From an uncultured Lamprocystis sp. (GTDB lineage Bacteria; Pseudomonadota; Gammaproteobacteria; Chromatiales; Chromatiaceae), in the NCBI RefSeq assembly GCF_903933125.1, contig NZ_CAIZIZ010000122.1, positions 1-51,836 of the forward strand: a DNA stretch of 51,836 bases, given 5' to 3'. The notes below the pieces were generated by a model that was not told the DNA's origin, ran no database searches, and saw only the letters and a program-made list of their open reading frames with translations. Shown one piece after another: positions 7,747 through 17,986 of this stretch. Position numbers and translations under genes: made by a program. The number at the start of each line of letters is the position of its first letter. Positions within the stretch are counted from its first letter, which is position 1.

Positions 7747-8528
7747 CAGTGCGGCGGCGGATCGCCCGCGGCAGCCGGAGGCGGTGCTGGCGGCACCACG
7801 CCCTCCGTCATGATAGGCTTGATGGCATGGAGGATGTTGGCAAACAGGTGGGGGTGCCCGGATTCCTCCCGCGCCAGCAGCGCTTTCATGTACTCCCGAC
7901 GCGTCGGCATGGAAAAACAGGCCGGGCAACTGTCGGGCACCACCGGCAATCCGGCCGCGCGGGCAAAATCCGCCGTCTGGCGCTCGCGGCAATAGGCGAG
8001 CGGACGGATGATGCGAATATCCCCCGCATCGTTGACATAATGTGCCTTCATGGTGCGCAACTGGCCGCCGTGGAAGAGCGACATCAGAAGGCTCTCGGCC
8101 AGATCGTCCAGATGCTGGCCCAGCGCCAGGACGTTGTATCCCTGCTCACGGCAGATGCGGTACATGATCCCCCGCTTCATGCGCGAACAGTAGGCACAGA
8201 ACGAATCGCCGTCCATGTGGGTGCGGGCCTGCTCCATGAGCGGCTGGCGCTCGTAGTACCCAACGAGCCCCAGGCGCGCGTAAAAATCCGGCAAGTGCGA
8301 TGGATCGAATCCAGGCACCTGCGGATCGACCGTCAGCGCCGCCAGCGCGAAACGCACCGGCGCATAGGTCTGAAGATGTCGCAGGATCATCAGCAGCGAC
8401 AGCGAGTCCTTGCCGCCCGAGACACCGAGCAGGATGCGGTCACCATCGCGGATCATACCGAAGTCGGCAATCGCACGGCCAACCTGACGCAACAGGGATT
8501 TCGGCGGCTTGGGGAAAGACTCGGTCAT
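7746..8528 (-). CDS. ttcA: tRNA 2-thiocytidine synthetase TtcA
   Basis: A 260-residue PP-loop ATPase. SGGKDS lies at 37-42, the CAYC pair at C111/C114 and further cysteines at C201 and C204 in DSCPACF. TtcA activates C32 of certain tRNAs with ATP and inserts sulfur using an iron-sulfur cluster held by three cysteines. The ATG at 8528 is preferred to a GTG 12 bases upstream. The Ala/Pro-rich C-terminal tail is not conserved. It starts 19 bases after the oxidoreductase stop and overlaps the MNT gene at its 3' end. Confidence 0.9.
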   Translation of the reverse strand: MTESFPKPPKSLLRQVGRAIADFGMIRDGDRILLGVSGGKDSLSLLMILRHLQTYAPVRFALAALTVDPQVPGFDPSHLPDFYARLGLVGYYERQPLMEQARTHMDGDSFCAYCSRMKRGIMYRICREQGYNVLALGQHLDDLAESLLMSLFHGGQLRTMKAHYVNDAGDIRIIRPLAYCRERQTADFARAAGLPVVPDSCPACFSMPTRREYMKALLAREESGHPHLFANILHAIKPIMTEGVVPPAPPPAAAGDPPPH

Positions 8529-8547
8529 GACTGGCAACACACTGTTT

Positions 8548-9546
8548 TCATGCGATGGTCAAGGCCAGCTTGCCGGTCACATGGCCGCCCTCGATCAGCC
8601 GATGGGCCTCCTGCACCTGCGCCAACGGGAAGGTCTGCGAGACATGAATCCGCAATTCCTCCTCATCGATCATCTTGCCGCAGCGACGCAGGATCTCACC
8701 CTGATGGGCACGCGCCCGCGGCAGATCGCGCAGTTGCGGCGTCAGCATCAGTTCCAGGCTGATGCGCAGGTTGCGGTTGCGCGCCTCCTTCAGGTCCAGG
8801 TCCGGCCCCGGGTCCAGAATGGTCACCAGATTGCCGTAGGCCGCCATCGCCGGAATGCTGGCACGGAAACACGCGGGTCCCACGGTGTCGAGGGCGACGT
8901 CCACCCCGCGCCCGCCGGTCCAGTCCATCACCGCCTCGACCAGATTCTCCTCGTGGTAATTGATGCAGTACTCGGCCCCCAGGGCATGGGCGAAGTCGGC
9001 CTTCTCCGGGCTGCTGACCGTGGTGCAGACCCGCGCCCCGGCCGCGCGCGCGAGTTGAATCGCGACATGCCCGACGCCGCCGGCACCGGCATGGATCAGC
9101 ACTGTTTGATCCGGCAGCAAACCGGCCCGGTCAGCCAAGGCCTCCCAGGCGGTGAGCAGCACCAACGGGGCCGCGGCGGCCTCGACGAAACTGATCCCGC
9201 GCGGCTTCGCCTGAGCGAACTGATTGTCCAAACAGATGTAGTCTGCGTAGTTACCGACCGGCCCGCCCAGTCCGCCGTGACAGAACCAGACCTCGTCACC
9301 AACCTTGAAGCGGGCGACCTCGGCGCCGACCGCCTCCACCACGCCGGACCCGTCGCAGCCCAGGACGGCCGGCAGCCCGTCGGGGAGGAGTGGTCCGCGA
9401 GCGCGGATCTTGGTATCAACCGGATTGATCCCGGCCGCCGCCAGCCGCACCAGAATATCGGTCGGGGTCGTCAGCTCCGGCCGCGGACGCTCCGTCAACT
9501 GAAGCACCGCGGGTCCACCCGTTTCACGCATTTCGATGACTTTCAT
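8548..9546 (-). CDS. Zinc-independent MDR oxidoreductase (quinone reductase-like)
   Basis: A 332-residue medium-chain dehydrogenase/reductase. It has the GroES-like N-terminal domain (AAAGINPVDTKIRARGPLLP) and a Rossmann nucleotide-binding motif HAGAGGVGHVAIQLA with GAGGVG at 154-159. The structural-zinc cysteine cluster of alcohol dehydrogenases is absent, which fits NADPH:quinone reductase-type members. They reduce quinones or enones with NADPH in the cytoplasm; the true substrate is unknown. It leads a minus-strand group with ttcA and the MNT gene and is divergent from the histidine kinase across 179 bases. Confidence 0.85.
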   Translation of the reverse strand: MKVIEMRETGGPAVLQLTERPRPELTTPTDILVRLAAAGINPVDTKIRARGPLLPDGLPAVLGCDGSGVVEAVGAEVARFKVGDEVWFCHGGLGGPVGNYADYICLDNQFAQAKPRGISFVEAAAAPLVLLTAWEALADRAGLLPDQTVLIHAGAGGVGHVAIQLARAAGARVCTTVSSPEKADFAHALGAEYCINYHEENLVEAVMDWTGGRGVDVALDTVGPACFRASIPAMAAYGNLVTILDPGPDLDLKEARNRNLRISLELMLTPQLRDLPRARAHQGEILRRCGKMIDEEELRIHVSQTFPLAQVQEAHRLIEGGHVTGKLALTIA

Positions 9547-9725
9547 ATGAATACTCCCCTCGCGTCATTGTCAGGTTCCGGAGCAACCAGCGCCGCGCGC
9601 TGCACTCCCCATGCGGCAGAATGTCGCGCCAAGCGCCTCAGAAGCAACAGTAGCCTTGAGCGCACCTGTCTGACAACAGCAAGACGGGTACAATTCGGCA
9701 ACACGCAGACCAGAGGACCAAGACC

Positions 9726-11492
9726 ATGAGCGACCCGACGGACCTTGATGACCTGAACGGCCAGATCGCCGAACTCCAGGCCCAGATCGCCCGGTCGGCG
9801 GTGGTCCGGCAGCAGTTGATGGCCACCCAGGACGACTTGCACCGCACGCTGGAGCGTTTCGCGGGCATCCAGTCCTACAACACCCGCGCCATCGCCGTGC
9901 GTGACCAAGGAGTATTTGCCGAAATTACGGCCGAAGCGGTGATGGAGTTGTTCGACCTCAGCTTCGGGCTCCTATGGCTGACGGCACCCGACAGCACCCT
10001 CGCGGACCACCCGGCCGCCGCCGTCGGAATCGCGCCCGCAACCATCGACGCCGCCGCGCTGGGCACACTGCTCGCCGACGCGCGTTTTCGGCGCGACCAC
10101 ACCGGATGGTGGGGTCCGGAAGCGCATCCCCTGCTGCGGGACCTGGGGTTGCGGCAACTGGTCGCGAGCGCCTGTATCGGCCCCAGCGAGACCCGCTTCG
10201 CCTTGGTCCTCGGCGGGGTCACGGCGCGCGAAAACACCGGCTGCCGCGAACTGACCGCCACGCAACTCGAGTCATTCACCGTCTTCGCCCAGCAAATCGG
10301 CGCCCTGCTCCAGAACCGCAGCGATCAGGCCCTGATCGAAGCCCAGCGCGAGCGGGCCGAGGCCGCCAGCCGGGCCAAGAGCGAGTTCCTGGCCACCGTC
10401 AGCCATGAACTGTACACCCCAATGAACGGCGTACTCGGCATGCTGCATCTCCTGCAGTCCAACGACCCCACGCCGGAACAGGCCAGACACATCGTCCTGG
10501 CGCAGCAAGCCGGCGAGCGGCTGCTGCACATCATCCAGGACATGCTCGATATGTCGTCGCTCGAAGCGGGCGCGCTGGAACCGCGCTATGCCCCACTGGA
10601 ACCCGGTGCCGAACTTCAGTCGGCGGCGGAGTCGCTGCGTGACCGTTGTACAGCCAAAGGCTTGAACCTGGTGATCACGCGTGACCCGGCACTGCCCGCG
10701 CACCTGCTGGGAGACGCGCGGCGGTTGCGCCAGATTGCCACCAACCTGATCGACAACGCGATCAAATTCACCGACCGGGGTACCGTGACCGTGACCATCG
10801 GCGGCGCCCCCCTGAGTGCCGATCGCTACGAACTGGTGCTTACGGTGTCCGATACGGGAATCGGGATCAGCACCGAGATCCAAACCCGACTCTTCACCCC
10901 CTTCACCCAGGCCGACGCCTCATTCACCCGACGCCACGGCGGCGCCGGGCTCGGACTCGCGATCTGCCGCCGACTGCTGGACCTCATGGGCGGTCGCATC
11001 AGCGTGGACAGCCAGCCCGATCAGGGGGCCTGTTTCAAGGTCCAGGTGCCCTTGACCGTCAGTCACACGGCGGACGCCGCACCGCGATCCCCGGCACCGG
11101 CCGCGGTGTCGGCCGCGCCGCGGCGGGTTCTGCTGGTCGAGGACAATCTGGTTGGTCAGAAGGTGGCGGCGGCCATGCTCGAACGGCTCGGCTGTTCCAC
11201 GATCATTGCAGCCAACGGACTGGAGGCGCTCGACACCTTTGGCCTGGGCGGCATCGATGTCGTCCTGATGGATGTCCAGATGCCGATCATGGACGGCTTC
11301 GAAGCCACGCGCCTGCTGCGTGAACTGGAGGCCGATCGGGGCTGGCCGCGCACCCCGGTGCTGGCCCTCACCGCCAATACGCATGACACGGACCGCAACG
11401 CCTGTCTGGCGGCCGACATGGACGACTTTGTCGCCAAGCCGATGACCAAGGCGGGGCTCCAAGACGCCCTGCGGCGGTGGGTGGAACTCTGA
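9726..11492 (+). CDS. Soluble hybrid sensor histidine kinase/response regulator
   Basis: A 588-residue protein without transmembrane segments. An N-terminal coiled coil (10-45) is followed by a GAF-like sensory region (about 50-195), a second coiled segment, HisKA with phospho-acceptor H227, an ATPase domain with N box LIDNAIKF (341-348), DTGIG (376-380) and GAGLGL (406-411), then a receiver with D516 ([12 protein letters not shown]). It probably senses an internal cue and passes phosphate along an internal relay; no Hpt or output domain is present. The H-box reads HELYTPMNG instead of the usual HELRTPMNG (Y230). No partner regulator is adjacent. Confidence 0.92.
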   Translation: MSDPTDLDDLNGQIAELQAQIARSAVVRQQLMATQDDLHRTLERFAGIQSYNTRAIAVRDQGVFAEITAEAVMELFDLSFGLLWLTAPDSTLADHPAAAVGIAPATIDAAALGTLLADARFRRDHTGWWGPEAHPLLRDLGLRQLVASACIGPSETRFALVLGGVTARENTGCRELTATQLESFTVFAQQIGALLQNRSDQALIEAQRERAEAASRAKSEFLATVSHELYTPMNGVLGMLHLLQSNDPTPEQARHIVLAQQAGERLLHIIQDMLDMSSLEAGALEPRYAPLEPGAELQSAAESLRDRCTAKGLNLVITRDPALPAHLLGDARRLRQIATNLIDNAIKFTDRGTVTVTIGGAPLSADRYELVLTVSDTGIGISTEIQTRLFTPFTQADASFTRRHGGAGLGLAICRRLLDLMGGRISVDSQPDQGACFKVQVPLTVSHTADAAPRSPAPAAVSAAPRRVLLVEDNLVGQKVAAAMLERLGCSTIIAANGLEALDTFGLGGIDVVLMDVQMPIMDGFEATRLLRELEADRGWPRTPVLALTANTHDTDRNACLAADMDDFVAKPMTKAGLQDALRRWVEL

Positions 11493-11495
11493 TGG

Positions 11496-12491
11496 TCAGT
11501 TCAGTTTCATCAGGCATCCGTCAGGTTGATAGCACAGGGCGCAGATCGCCAGGTCGGTCAAGGGCACCAGATCGGGTTTGGCCGCGTCCGCGTCCAGGTA
11601 GACAACGTCGATGGTACGCACCGCACGCCCGCCCCCGTCGCGGCCGCTGGCGCGCAGTTCATGGAGCATCTGCAACTCACCCATTGTCAGCCCACGTCCG
11701 CTGGTCATGGCGGTAAACTCGACCCGCTCCGAGGCCGGGTCATAACCGACGAAGTTCAGAGATGCGTGGGGCGCGGCGAGCCAACGGCGGTTCCAATCGG
11801 TCAGCACCGCGCGATGCCAGAGGGTCTGACCGACCCGAGCCGCACGCGCCAGCCGTAACTGACCATCGAGAACCGACTCGACCCACTGCGGCTCCGTGAC
11901 CCGGTCCGCGGCGCGGATCACGATCTTGTGGTTCCCGCTCGCCTGCGTATCGTCCCAGGCCCGCTCGAATGCGCGTCGATCCGCGCCGTAGTATTCCGCA
12001 ATCTGGGCATCGGTCGTCATCCAGAGGTGGCGCATTCGCGCAATCGGCGGCTCGGGAATGAAGAAACCACCAACCGAAGGCGAACGCACGACCTCGGCGG
12101 CGAGCGTCGGCAGCGCCGGGACTAGATAATGTGCGATTACGAGTGCGTGGGCAAGCCAGCGCCGCATCGCCGCCTCGCCTGCTCGGGCAAAGCACATTGA
12201 ATCGATCATCCACCCATTGCCTTGACGAGCGGCGATGACTTCCAAACCGCTGTCATAGGTCAGTTCCAGGAAGCCGTCATCGATTCCCGCAAGATCACCG
12301 TGCAGGATTTGATCAAGGGATGAGCGCCCCTGCGACGACGGCGACGGTTGGCCCGCCAGACGCCATGTTCGAAGCGTAGCGCCCACGGCGGCGGCATCAA
12401 CGAGTGCGTCGGCCAGCGTCGGCAACGGAGTTCCTGTCGGGTGGACGGTCAGCAGACGCAGATATTCAGGCAGTGAGTCGTCTGGATTCAT
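11496..12491 (-). CDS. Hypothetical protein, last gene of the eCIS operon
   Basis: A 331-residue soluble protein that I do not recognise. It has no signal peptide, membrane segment or clear catalytic motif. Its composition is that of an ordinary globular alpha/beta protein with many Trp and Arg residues. It begins 27 bases after the stop of the giant DUF4157 effector and ends 3 bases from the convergent histidine kinase gene. Its place directly after an effector with a predicted nuclease tail suggests an immunity protein, a loading adaptor or a second cargo. This rests only on position. Confidence 0.6.
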   Translation of the reverse strand: MNPDDSLPEYLRLLTVHPTGTPLPTLADALVDAAAVGATLRTWRLAGQPSPSSQGRSSLDQILHGDLAGIDDGFLELTYDSGLEVIAARQGNGWMIDSMCFARAGEAAMRRWLAHALVIAHYLVPALPTLAAEVVRSPSVGGFFIPEPPIARMRHLWMTTDAQIAEYYGADRRAFERAWDDTQASGNHKIVIRAADRVTEPQWVESVLDGQLRLARAARVGQTLWHRAVLTDWNRRWLAAPHASLNFVGYDPASERVEFTAMTSGRGLTMGELQMLHELRASGRDGGGRAVRTIDVVYLDADAAKPDLVPLTDLAICALCYQPDGCLMKLN

Positions 12492-12518
12492 GGTGGGCTC
12501 AAAGTGAGTACATGGTCA

Positions 12519-15500
12519 TCAAGGAATCGGAACGGCGGAGGCTGCGGGGCTCGGCGTCAACAACTGGCGAGCGCCCTTCGCATCGTAAGCACCCACATGA
12601 ATTCCGCCGGGATGACGGCCCAAGAGCGGTCTTATCAAAGGATCTTCCCTCATCTGCTTCAGCGCCTTTCCGGCATCCTCAGCACTGGAGAACATGATGA
12701 TGAGTCCATCATAGTCGCTGGCTTTCGCCGCGTCTGGAGCAAGACGCAGCCCGCGGCCCGGGGCGGCAGTGCGAGCATAGTCGCGCATTTGTTCAAGCAC
12801 AAAGGCACCAGGGCCGGTCTTGTCCTCAACGGCGAAACGCCCCTTGGGCAGCCATCCGGGCACATCGGCCTTCTGTCGCACCACATCATCCGGCGTGCGC
12901 TTTGCAGTCGTAGTGGCAAACTCCGGATGCCTGAAGGGCTCCACCGGCAGGCCGACCTCAATCCCGCCCTCGGCCCGCCACATCGCCTTGCGGAACTCGG
13001 TGAACAGCTCGCCTCTGGAGCGGTTGTCCGGCAGGGCCGCGAGTAGCGCCTGCAACGTCTCCATGCGCTGGGCACCATCGCCCACTGCTGCCGCCACGTC
13101 CGCCGCCTCCGCACGCAGGGCGCCGCGGAAACTGCTCAAGGCGCCGTCGGTCATGCCGCCGACCCCGCGCGGCAGGCCGCGCACCGCGTTCAACTGGGGG
13201 ATGGACCGCTGCGACCGGTTGACCAGTTCCTCGACGAAGCCCGCCCAGCCCAGCAACAGGCCGGCATCCGCCGGACCCATGGCGCCATCCTTCACCAGGC
13301 CTTCCAGATGCGTGCGGAACGGGCTCTTAAGAAGGCGCTGGGCGTTCACCAAATCCGTCCCCGTCAGCCGTCCAGCCGCTATGGCGGCTCGCTGACGCCC
13401 GAGCCCCTCCTGCTCTGCCTGCCAGGCGAGTGCCGCGTCCCGGCGCAGGTCCTCATGGTTGCGGACGCCGCCACGTCCGCGCGTGATCAGTCCGTCCGGA
13501 CCGATCGACAGGTGGGGCAATACGCCCTCCGGCGCACCTGGCGGGCGCTGGATGCGAATGATACGGCCGCCTTGGTCGCGATGAATCGAATAACCGGCCG
13601 TTTGTAACTTGGCCTCGACCTCGCCCGGCAGTTTCCCCTCGAAGCCGGCGAGGATCTTTTCCTGCGCCGTGGTCAGGTTGGCTTCGACCGGCTTCGCCGC
13701 CGTCCCGCGGGCATAGAAGCGCGGGGGCGAGGGGTCGTCCAGCCGCAAACCGCGGGCGTCGATGGACTCCGGCTTCAACAGGGCACGATCGAGCTCCTCG
13801 ATCCGGCGATTGATGAGGAACAGATTGTCGTCCGCCGCCAGCCACTCGCCCTCGGCCAGGGCATCACCCGCCCGGGCCCGGACCTCGACGTCGCGCAGGA
13901 TGCCGCGTTGCGCGTCGGCCTCGACGATCAGATGCTCGCGCGCCAGGCGGGCGCGGTCGGCCGGCCCCATCCCGCGCCAGGTGGTGTCGTCCACCGCCAT
14001 GACCCGCGTCATGCGCTCCCGCATCAGGGGGTCCTGCTGCCACTGCATCAGGTGCTGGATCTCCTCCCGCACGGCGGTCGGCGGAGAGCCGCGCCGCACA
14101 TAGACCCGTGGGCTGCCGTTCTCGATGGCGAACACCGCGTGGGCGCGCGGGTCCGCCGCGTGGCTCAGGAACTCCTGCTCATCCACCTCCACGACTTGAC
14201 GGGCCAGGACGCTCGCGTCGCGCTCACCGATATCGAGCCCCGTGCGCACCAGGTGCAGGCGCCGCAAGGCCGAATTCAGGGCCTCGGCATCCGCCGCGGC
14301 AAGCCCGCCAACACGCCGCAGGGCCGCTTGGGCACCGTCGATATCCCCCGTGGCGGCCTGGCGGCTGGCGGCCTGGATCGCCGCCAGGGCGTCGTCGCTG
14401 AGTGCTTCCGGGTGCTGCACACCCGCATCCGCCAGCAGGCGTCCCAGGGCCTCCGCCTCCTGCCCGCCGAGACGCGTAACCATACGCTGCACTGCATGAC
14501 CGATGGCGCCGCCCAGGGCACCGCCCGCGGCACCCATCGACGCGCCGCGCGCCAGGGCCGCCAGCAAGGCGGCGATCGCCGCGGCCACGCCGCGGTTCCA
14601 GGTCGCCTCATCAATGGCGGTCTGAAACAGCTCCCCGGCCGCACCGCCGATGGCACCGTCGATCGCGCCCTCGGCCATGGCCGCGCCCAGGCCCCCGGTG
14701 GCCGTTCGCACCGCCTGGCCGCCGGCCGCCCGCGCGGCCTGACCGGCGGCACGCCCGGCGGTGGCCCCATGCACAAGCTCCGCCGCCAACGCGGCGCTGG
14801 CCACCGCCACCGCGCCCTCCACCGCGCCGGTGGAGACATCGGTCAGCACCTCGGCGTCCGTGGACTCCCCGCGGATCGCTGCGCCGGTGAGACCCGCCGC
14901 CGCGCCCCCGGCGAAGCCGGCCAGGGCCGCGATCGCCACCGGCCCCAGGGTGCCGCCGCTCAGCGCGGTGACGACCACGGTCCCGACCACAGCCGCGACC
15001 AGCATCCCGGCGGTCGAGGCAAAAGCCCGATTCGTGGGTGCGAAGACCTCGAGCGCCCGCAGGGTGCGATGATAGAGATCCGCGAGTTGAGCCAGCTCGG
15101 CGCGTCCGACGCCGCCTGGACGAACCCGGTCGTAGAGAACGCGAAACTGGGTGGCATTCTCGTCGACCGTCGGACCGGCCCAGCTCAGCAGGTCGGAGAC
15201 GGCGGAGGCCGAAGGCCGCAAGGCGGTCAAACGGTCCTCCAACCGAAAGTGCATGAAGTCCGCTTCCGAGGTCGGATCCTGGGGGCCTGGGGTCGTACCC
15301 AGCACGTCCGGATCCCCAAAGGCGACCGCCTCGAAGGCCGCCCGCAGGTCGTGGTCGCGGTCTCCGATCTCCTCGGCCGCCTGACGAGCGGCGACGAAGC
15401 GCTCGGCCAAGGCGCGGTCGGCGGGTGTCACCTCGAGTGTCGGGTCCGCATCGAGTCGGCGGCGGATCACCATCCCCCGGCGCAGCTCCGCTTGGGCCTC

Positions 15501-17813
15501 CGGGCTGCGGGCGATGACTTCGATGAACGCACGGGGGTCGGCAACGCGCAAGGTCGGCCGGCCGTCGCGCACGACCCACGTGGTCGCGTCCTCCCGAAGC
15601 AAGGTTGCGGCCTCGCCCGCCAGTCCGCGGCGCAATCGCAGCCCCTGTATCGTCTCGGTGACGGTCCCGCGCTCAAGCCTGCGGAGCAAGTCGATCAACG
15701 GCGGGCGCGGCCGCTTATCGTCGGGCGCCGGGGGGGCCGCCATCAGGTTGGCGAGGCGCTGGCGCCGTTCCGCGGGCATGCGCAACAGCAGCGACCACAC
15801 GCGGGCGCTCTCGCCCCGCTCCCAGCTCTGTTCGATGTCATAGGCATCGAGCAAGGCTTGTTGGTCCTTCAGAAAATCGGTGTTCGCCAATTCCTGATTG
15901 CCCTCGTAGAGGGCGGCCAGCAGCAAATTCTGCTGGGCGGGGCTCGGATTGATGCCCATCACCTGGGTGACCTTCGACTGATACCAGGGCGATTGGGTCA
16001 CGGTGAGGCGACGCGCCGCGGGGATGCGCCGCATCCAGGCCAGCAACTCGGTGAAGTTCGCCACCTTGTTGACGGTGAACTGGGCGGTCTGCTCGGCGGA
16101 CGCGCCAAGCCCGGCCAGGGTCGCCTCGCCCGTCTCATGCGCGGCAAAGTAGAGCGACTGAACCAGCCCCTGCTCATGGAACCGCTGCTCGAGGGCGGCA
16201 AGCTCCGCGGTCCTGCGGTTGCGCTCCTCGCTCGATGCCGGCGGCAGTGCGTCGAGCCGGGCGCGCGCCTGGGCGATCATGGCCCCGACCCGACCGGCAG
16301 CATGCTCCAGCATCGCCGCAGACAGATCGCCAGTGCCGGACCCGGCACCGCGCAGGGCGCGTTCGAGGGCCGTCGCGTCGTCCGGCTCGGCGGTGATCGC
16401 CCGCAGGTCGCCGATGGTGGCCCCGAGCCGCGGCCAGGCGCCACCGTTGAGCCGGACACGCAGTTCGTGCCGCTGCGCCGCATTCAGGTCGGCGATGGCC
16501 AGGTAGGCGTCGCGGACCCGTCCGGCCGCCTCCGCCGCGCTGATCCGCGTGTAGGCGTAAGCGACCCGCTGGCGGGCGACGGCATCGATCGGGGCGGGTG
16601 AGCCCGGAGGCAACGCCGGCCGGGCCGCGCGGGCCCGCTCCGCCTTGCCAAGGAGGAGTTGCGTCGCGCGGTACTGGCCGTCTGCATCCATGGCACCGGC
16701 GATGGCCGCCTGGACGTCCGTCCACGATGCCCGCGGCGGGGCCGCGGGGGGATTGACGGCGGGCACCGCGGCGGCGGCCGGCGCGGGAACGCCCGCGGAC
16801 TCCTCGATCATCCGCAACACGTCGGCGTCCGGCCAGCGCTCCAGGGTCTCCATGATGCCGATCTGGTCATGGATCAGGATACCGGTACGGGTCTGGATGT
16901 TCTCGGCCAGGGTCAACTGGGCGCCGAGATAACCGCGTGCCGTGCCCCAGTCAGAATCGCCCAGCGCGCTCTTCAAATCCGGGAAAAAGCGAGGGCCGTA
17001 GTCCGCCCGCAACTGCGCCATGTCCGGGGGGTTCGCATTCTCCTTGAGTATCGCCAGTACCTCCCCGAGATCGAGCCCTTTGAATGGATCGGGCGTGAGC
17101 GCCCGGCGCAGTTCCGTCGCCCCGCGACGACGCGGCGGTGTGTCAAAGAGCCAGACCGCGGGCGCCCGTCCCTGGACCGCCGCCCGGCCCGCCGAAGCGT
17201 CCATTGCCACCCGCCGCGCCTCGGCTTCGAGTGCGGCGCGCCCATCCACCGACCCCGCCCCGCCTCGACGCGCCTGCAACACATGGGTCATTTCATGGGC
17301 CATCAGCGACAGGGGCGGCGCGCGCCCGGCGATCTCCAGCCGCGACTCACGGGTCGCCGCCCGTGCCGCTGGGCGGCCGCCGGGCGCGGGCACGCCCAAG
17401 ACGACGCTGACGCCACCCAGCGGCTCGCCGAACAGACGTTCCAACGCAGTTTGATGGGGCAAAAATCCACCCCGCCCGGCGCCGGAGTACGCGACCCCTG
17501 GATGGGCGACCGGGCCTGGGCTCAAGCGCCGTTCCAGGTAGTCGGACGGGATACCGGTGGACGCCGCCTGGGGGAGTGCCCACTCCGCCGCCGGGACGGG
17601 CGACGCCGACCAACGCACCGCGCCGGATGCCCCGCGCGCGGCCCCGGCGCAGGCGGGGCAAAGACCGGAGTTCGCAGCGCAAGCCGTGCATGTGACCCCA
17701 GCCACATCGCCGACGCGCCCGGCAGGCGTCTCTGCCGTACCCCCTCGCTCCCTGGGCCGTTCGGTGACGACCCGTTTGCCCAGGTCCGGCGCGACGGCAC
17801 GCTCGGCAGCCAT
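12519..17813 (-). CDS. Giant eCIS effector: DUF4157 metallopeptidase-like, nuclease-like C terminus
   Basis: A 1764-residue protein. Residues 42-55 hold a CxxC-x6-CxxC knuckle (TCTACAANSGLCPAC). Residues about 90-210 form the DUF4157/eCIS-core domain with HEMTH at 173-177, the zinc-peptidase HExxH motif. A long alpha-helical region follows, then a Gly/Ala-rich hydrophobic segment (about 930-1115) that could insert in membranes, as in polymorphic toxins. The last 150 residues carry FAVEDKTG (E1663, K1665) and EQMRDYAR (Q1675, Y1679), an ExK...QxxxY pattern of PD-(D/E)xK nucleases. I infer a delivered multidomain toxin. DUF4157 is known to mark eCIS cargo. Confidence 0.82.
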   Translation of the reverse strand: MAAERAVAPDLGKRVVTERPRERGGTAETPAGRVGDVAGVTCTACAANSGLCPACAGAARGASGAVRWSASPVPAAEWALPQAASTGIPSDYLERRLSPGPVAHPGVAYSGAGRGGFLPHQTALERLFGEPLGGVSVVLGVPAPGGRPAARAATRESRLEIAGRAPPLSLMAHEMTHVLQARRGGAGSVDGRAALEAEARRVAMDASAGRAAVQGRAPAVWLFDTPPRRRGATELRRALTPDPFKGLDLGEVLAILKENANPPDMAQLRADYGPRFFPDLKSALGDSDWGTARGYLGAQLTLAENIQTRTGILIHDQIGIMETLERWPDADVLRMIEESAGVPAPAAAAVPAVNPPAAPPRASWTDVQAAIAGAMDADGQYRATQLLLGKAERARAARPALPPGSPAPIDAVARQRVAYAYTRISAAEAAGRVRDAYLAIADLNAAQRHELRVRLNGGAWPRLGATIGDLRAITAEPDDATALERALRGAGSGTGDLSAAMLEHAAGRVGAMIAQARARLDALPPASSEERNRRTAELAALEQRFHEQGLVQSLYFAAHETGEATLAGLGASAEQTAQFTVNKVANFTELLAWMRRIPAARRLTVTQSPWYQSKVTQVMGINPSPAQQNLLLAALYEGNQELANTDFLKDQQALLDAYDIEQSWERGESARVWSLLLRMPAERRQRLANLMAAPPAPDDKRPRPPLIDLLRRLERGTVTETIQGLRLRRGLAGEAATLLREDATTWVVRDGRPTLRVADPRAFIEVIARSPEAQAELRRGMVIRRRLDADPTLEVTPADRALAERFVAARQAAEEIGDRDHDLRAAFEAVAFGDPDVLGTTPGPQDPTSEADFMHFRLEDRLTALRPSASAVSDLLSWAGPTVDENATQFRVLYDRVRPGGVGRAELAQLADLYHRTLRALEVFAPTNRAFASTAGMLVAAVVGTVVVTALSGGTLGPVAIAALAGFAGGAAAGLTGAAIRGESTDAEVLTDVSTGAVEGAVAVASAALAAELVHGATAGRAAGQAARAAGGQAVRTATGGLGAAMAEGAIDGAIGGAAGELFQTAIDEATWNRGVAAAIAALLAALARGASMGAAGGALGGAIGHAVQRMVTRLGGQEAEALGRLLADAGVQHPEALSDDALAAIQAASRQAATGDIDGAQAALRRVGGLAAADAEALNSALRRLHLVRTGLDIGERDASVLARQVVEVDEQEFLSHAADPRAHAVFAIENGSPRVYVRRGSPPTAVREEIQHLMQWQQDPLMRERMTRVMAVDDTTWRGMGPADRARLAREHLIVEADAQRGILRDVEVRARAGDALAEGEWLAADDNLFLINRRIEELDRALLKPESIDARGLRLDDPSPPRFYARGTAAKPVEANLTTAQEKILAGFEGKLPGEVEAKLQTAGYSIHRDQGGRIIRIQRPPGAPEGVLPHLSIGPDGLITRGRGGVRNHEDLRRDAALAWQAEQEGLGRQRAAIAAGRLTGTDLVNAQRLLKSPFRTHLEGLVKDGAMGPADAGLLLGWAGFVEELVNRSQRSIPQLNAVRGLPRGVGGMTDGALSSFRGALRAEAADVAAAVGDGAQRMETLQALLAALPDNRSRGELFTEFRKAMWRAEGGIEVGLPVEPFRHPEFATTTAKRTPDDVVRQKADVPGWLPKGRFAVEDKTGPGAFVLEQMRDYARTAAPGRGLRLAPDAAKASDYDGLIIMFSSAEDAGKALKQMREDPLIRPLLGRHPGGIHVGAYDAKGARQLLTPSPAASAVPIP

Positions 17814-17986
17814 GACCTAGTGCTTCCCCGGCATCGCAACGGCCGTCTGCCCCAGGCCGACCAACTCCACCAAGTCCGCGGCGGTCCGCGGAGCGACCGG
17901 AGGGCGCGCCCCGGTCATCGCGTGGCGCTGCTCCGCGGCGGGCCTGGGCAAACGGCTTGGAAGCTGGCGCCAGTCCATGGCATGGC

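Noticed and set aside
13908-16601. 897-codon plus-strand frame opposite the giant effector, and similar long frames at 20273-22684, 30313-32493 and 39232-41457
   Set aside because: All are Arg/Gly/Gln-rich shadows of recognisable minus-strand eCIS genes and start and stop without operon or ribosome-site logic.
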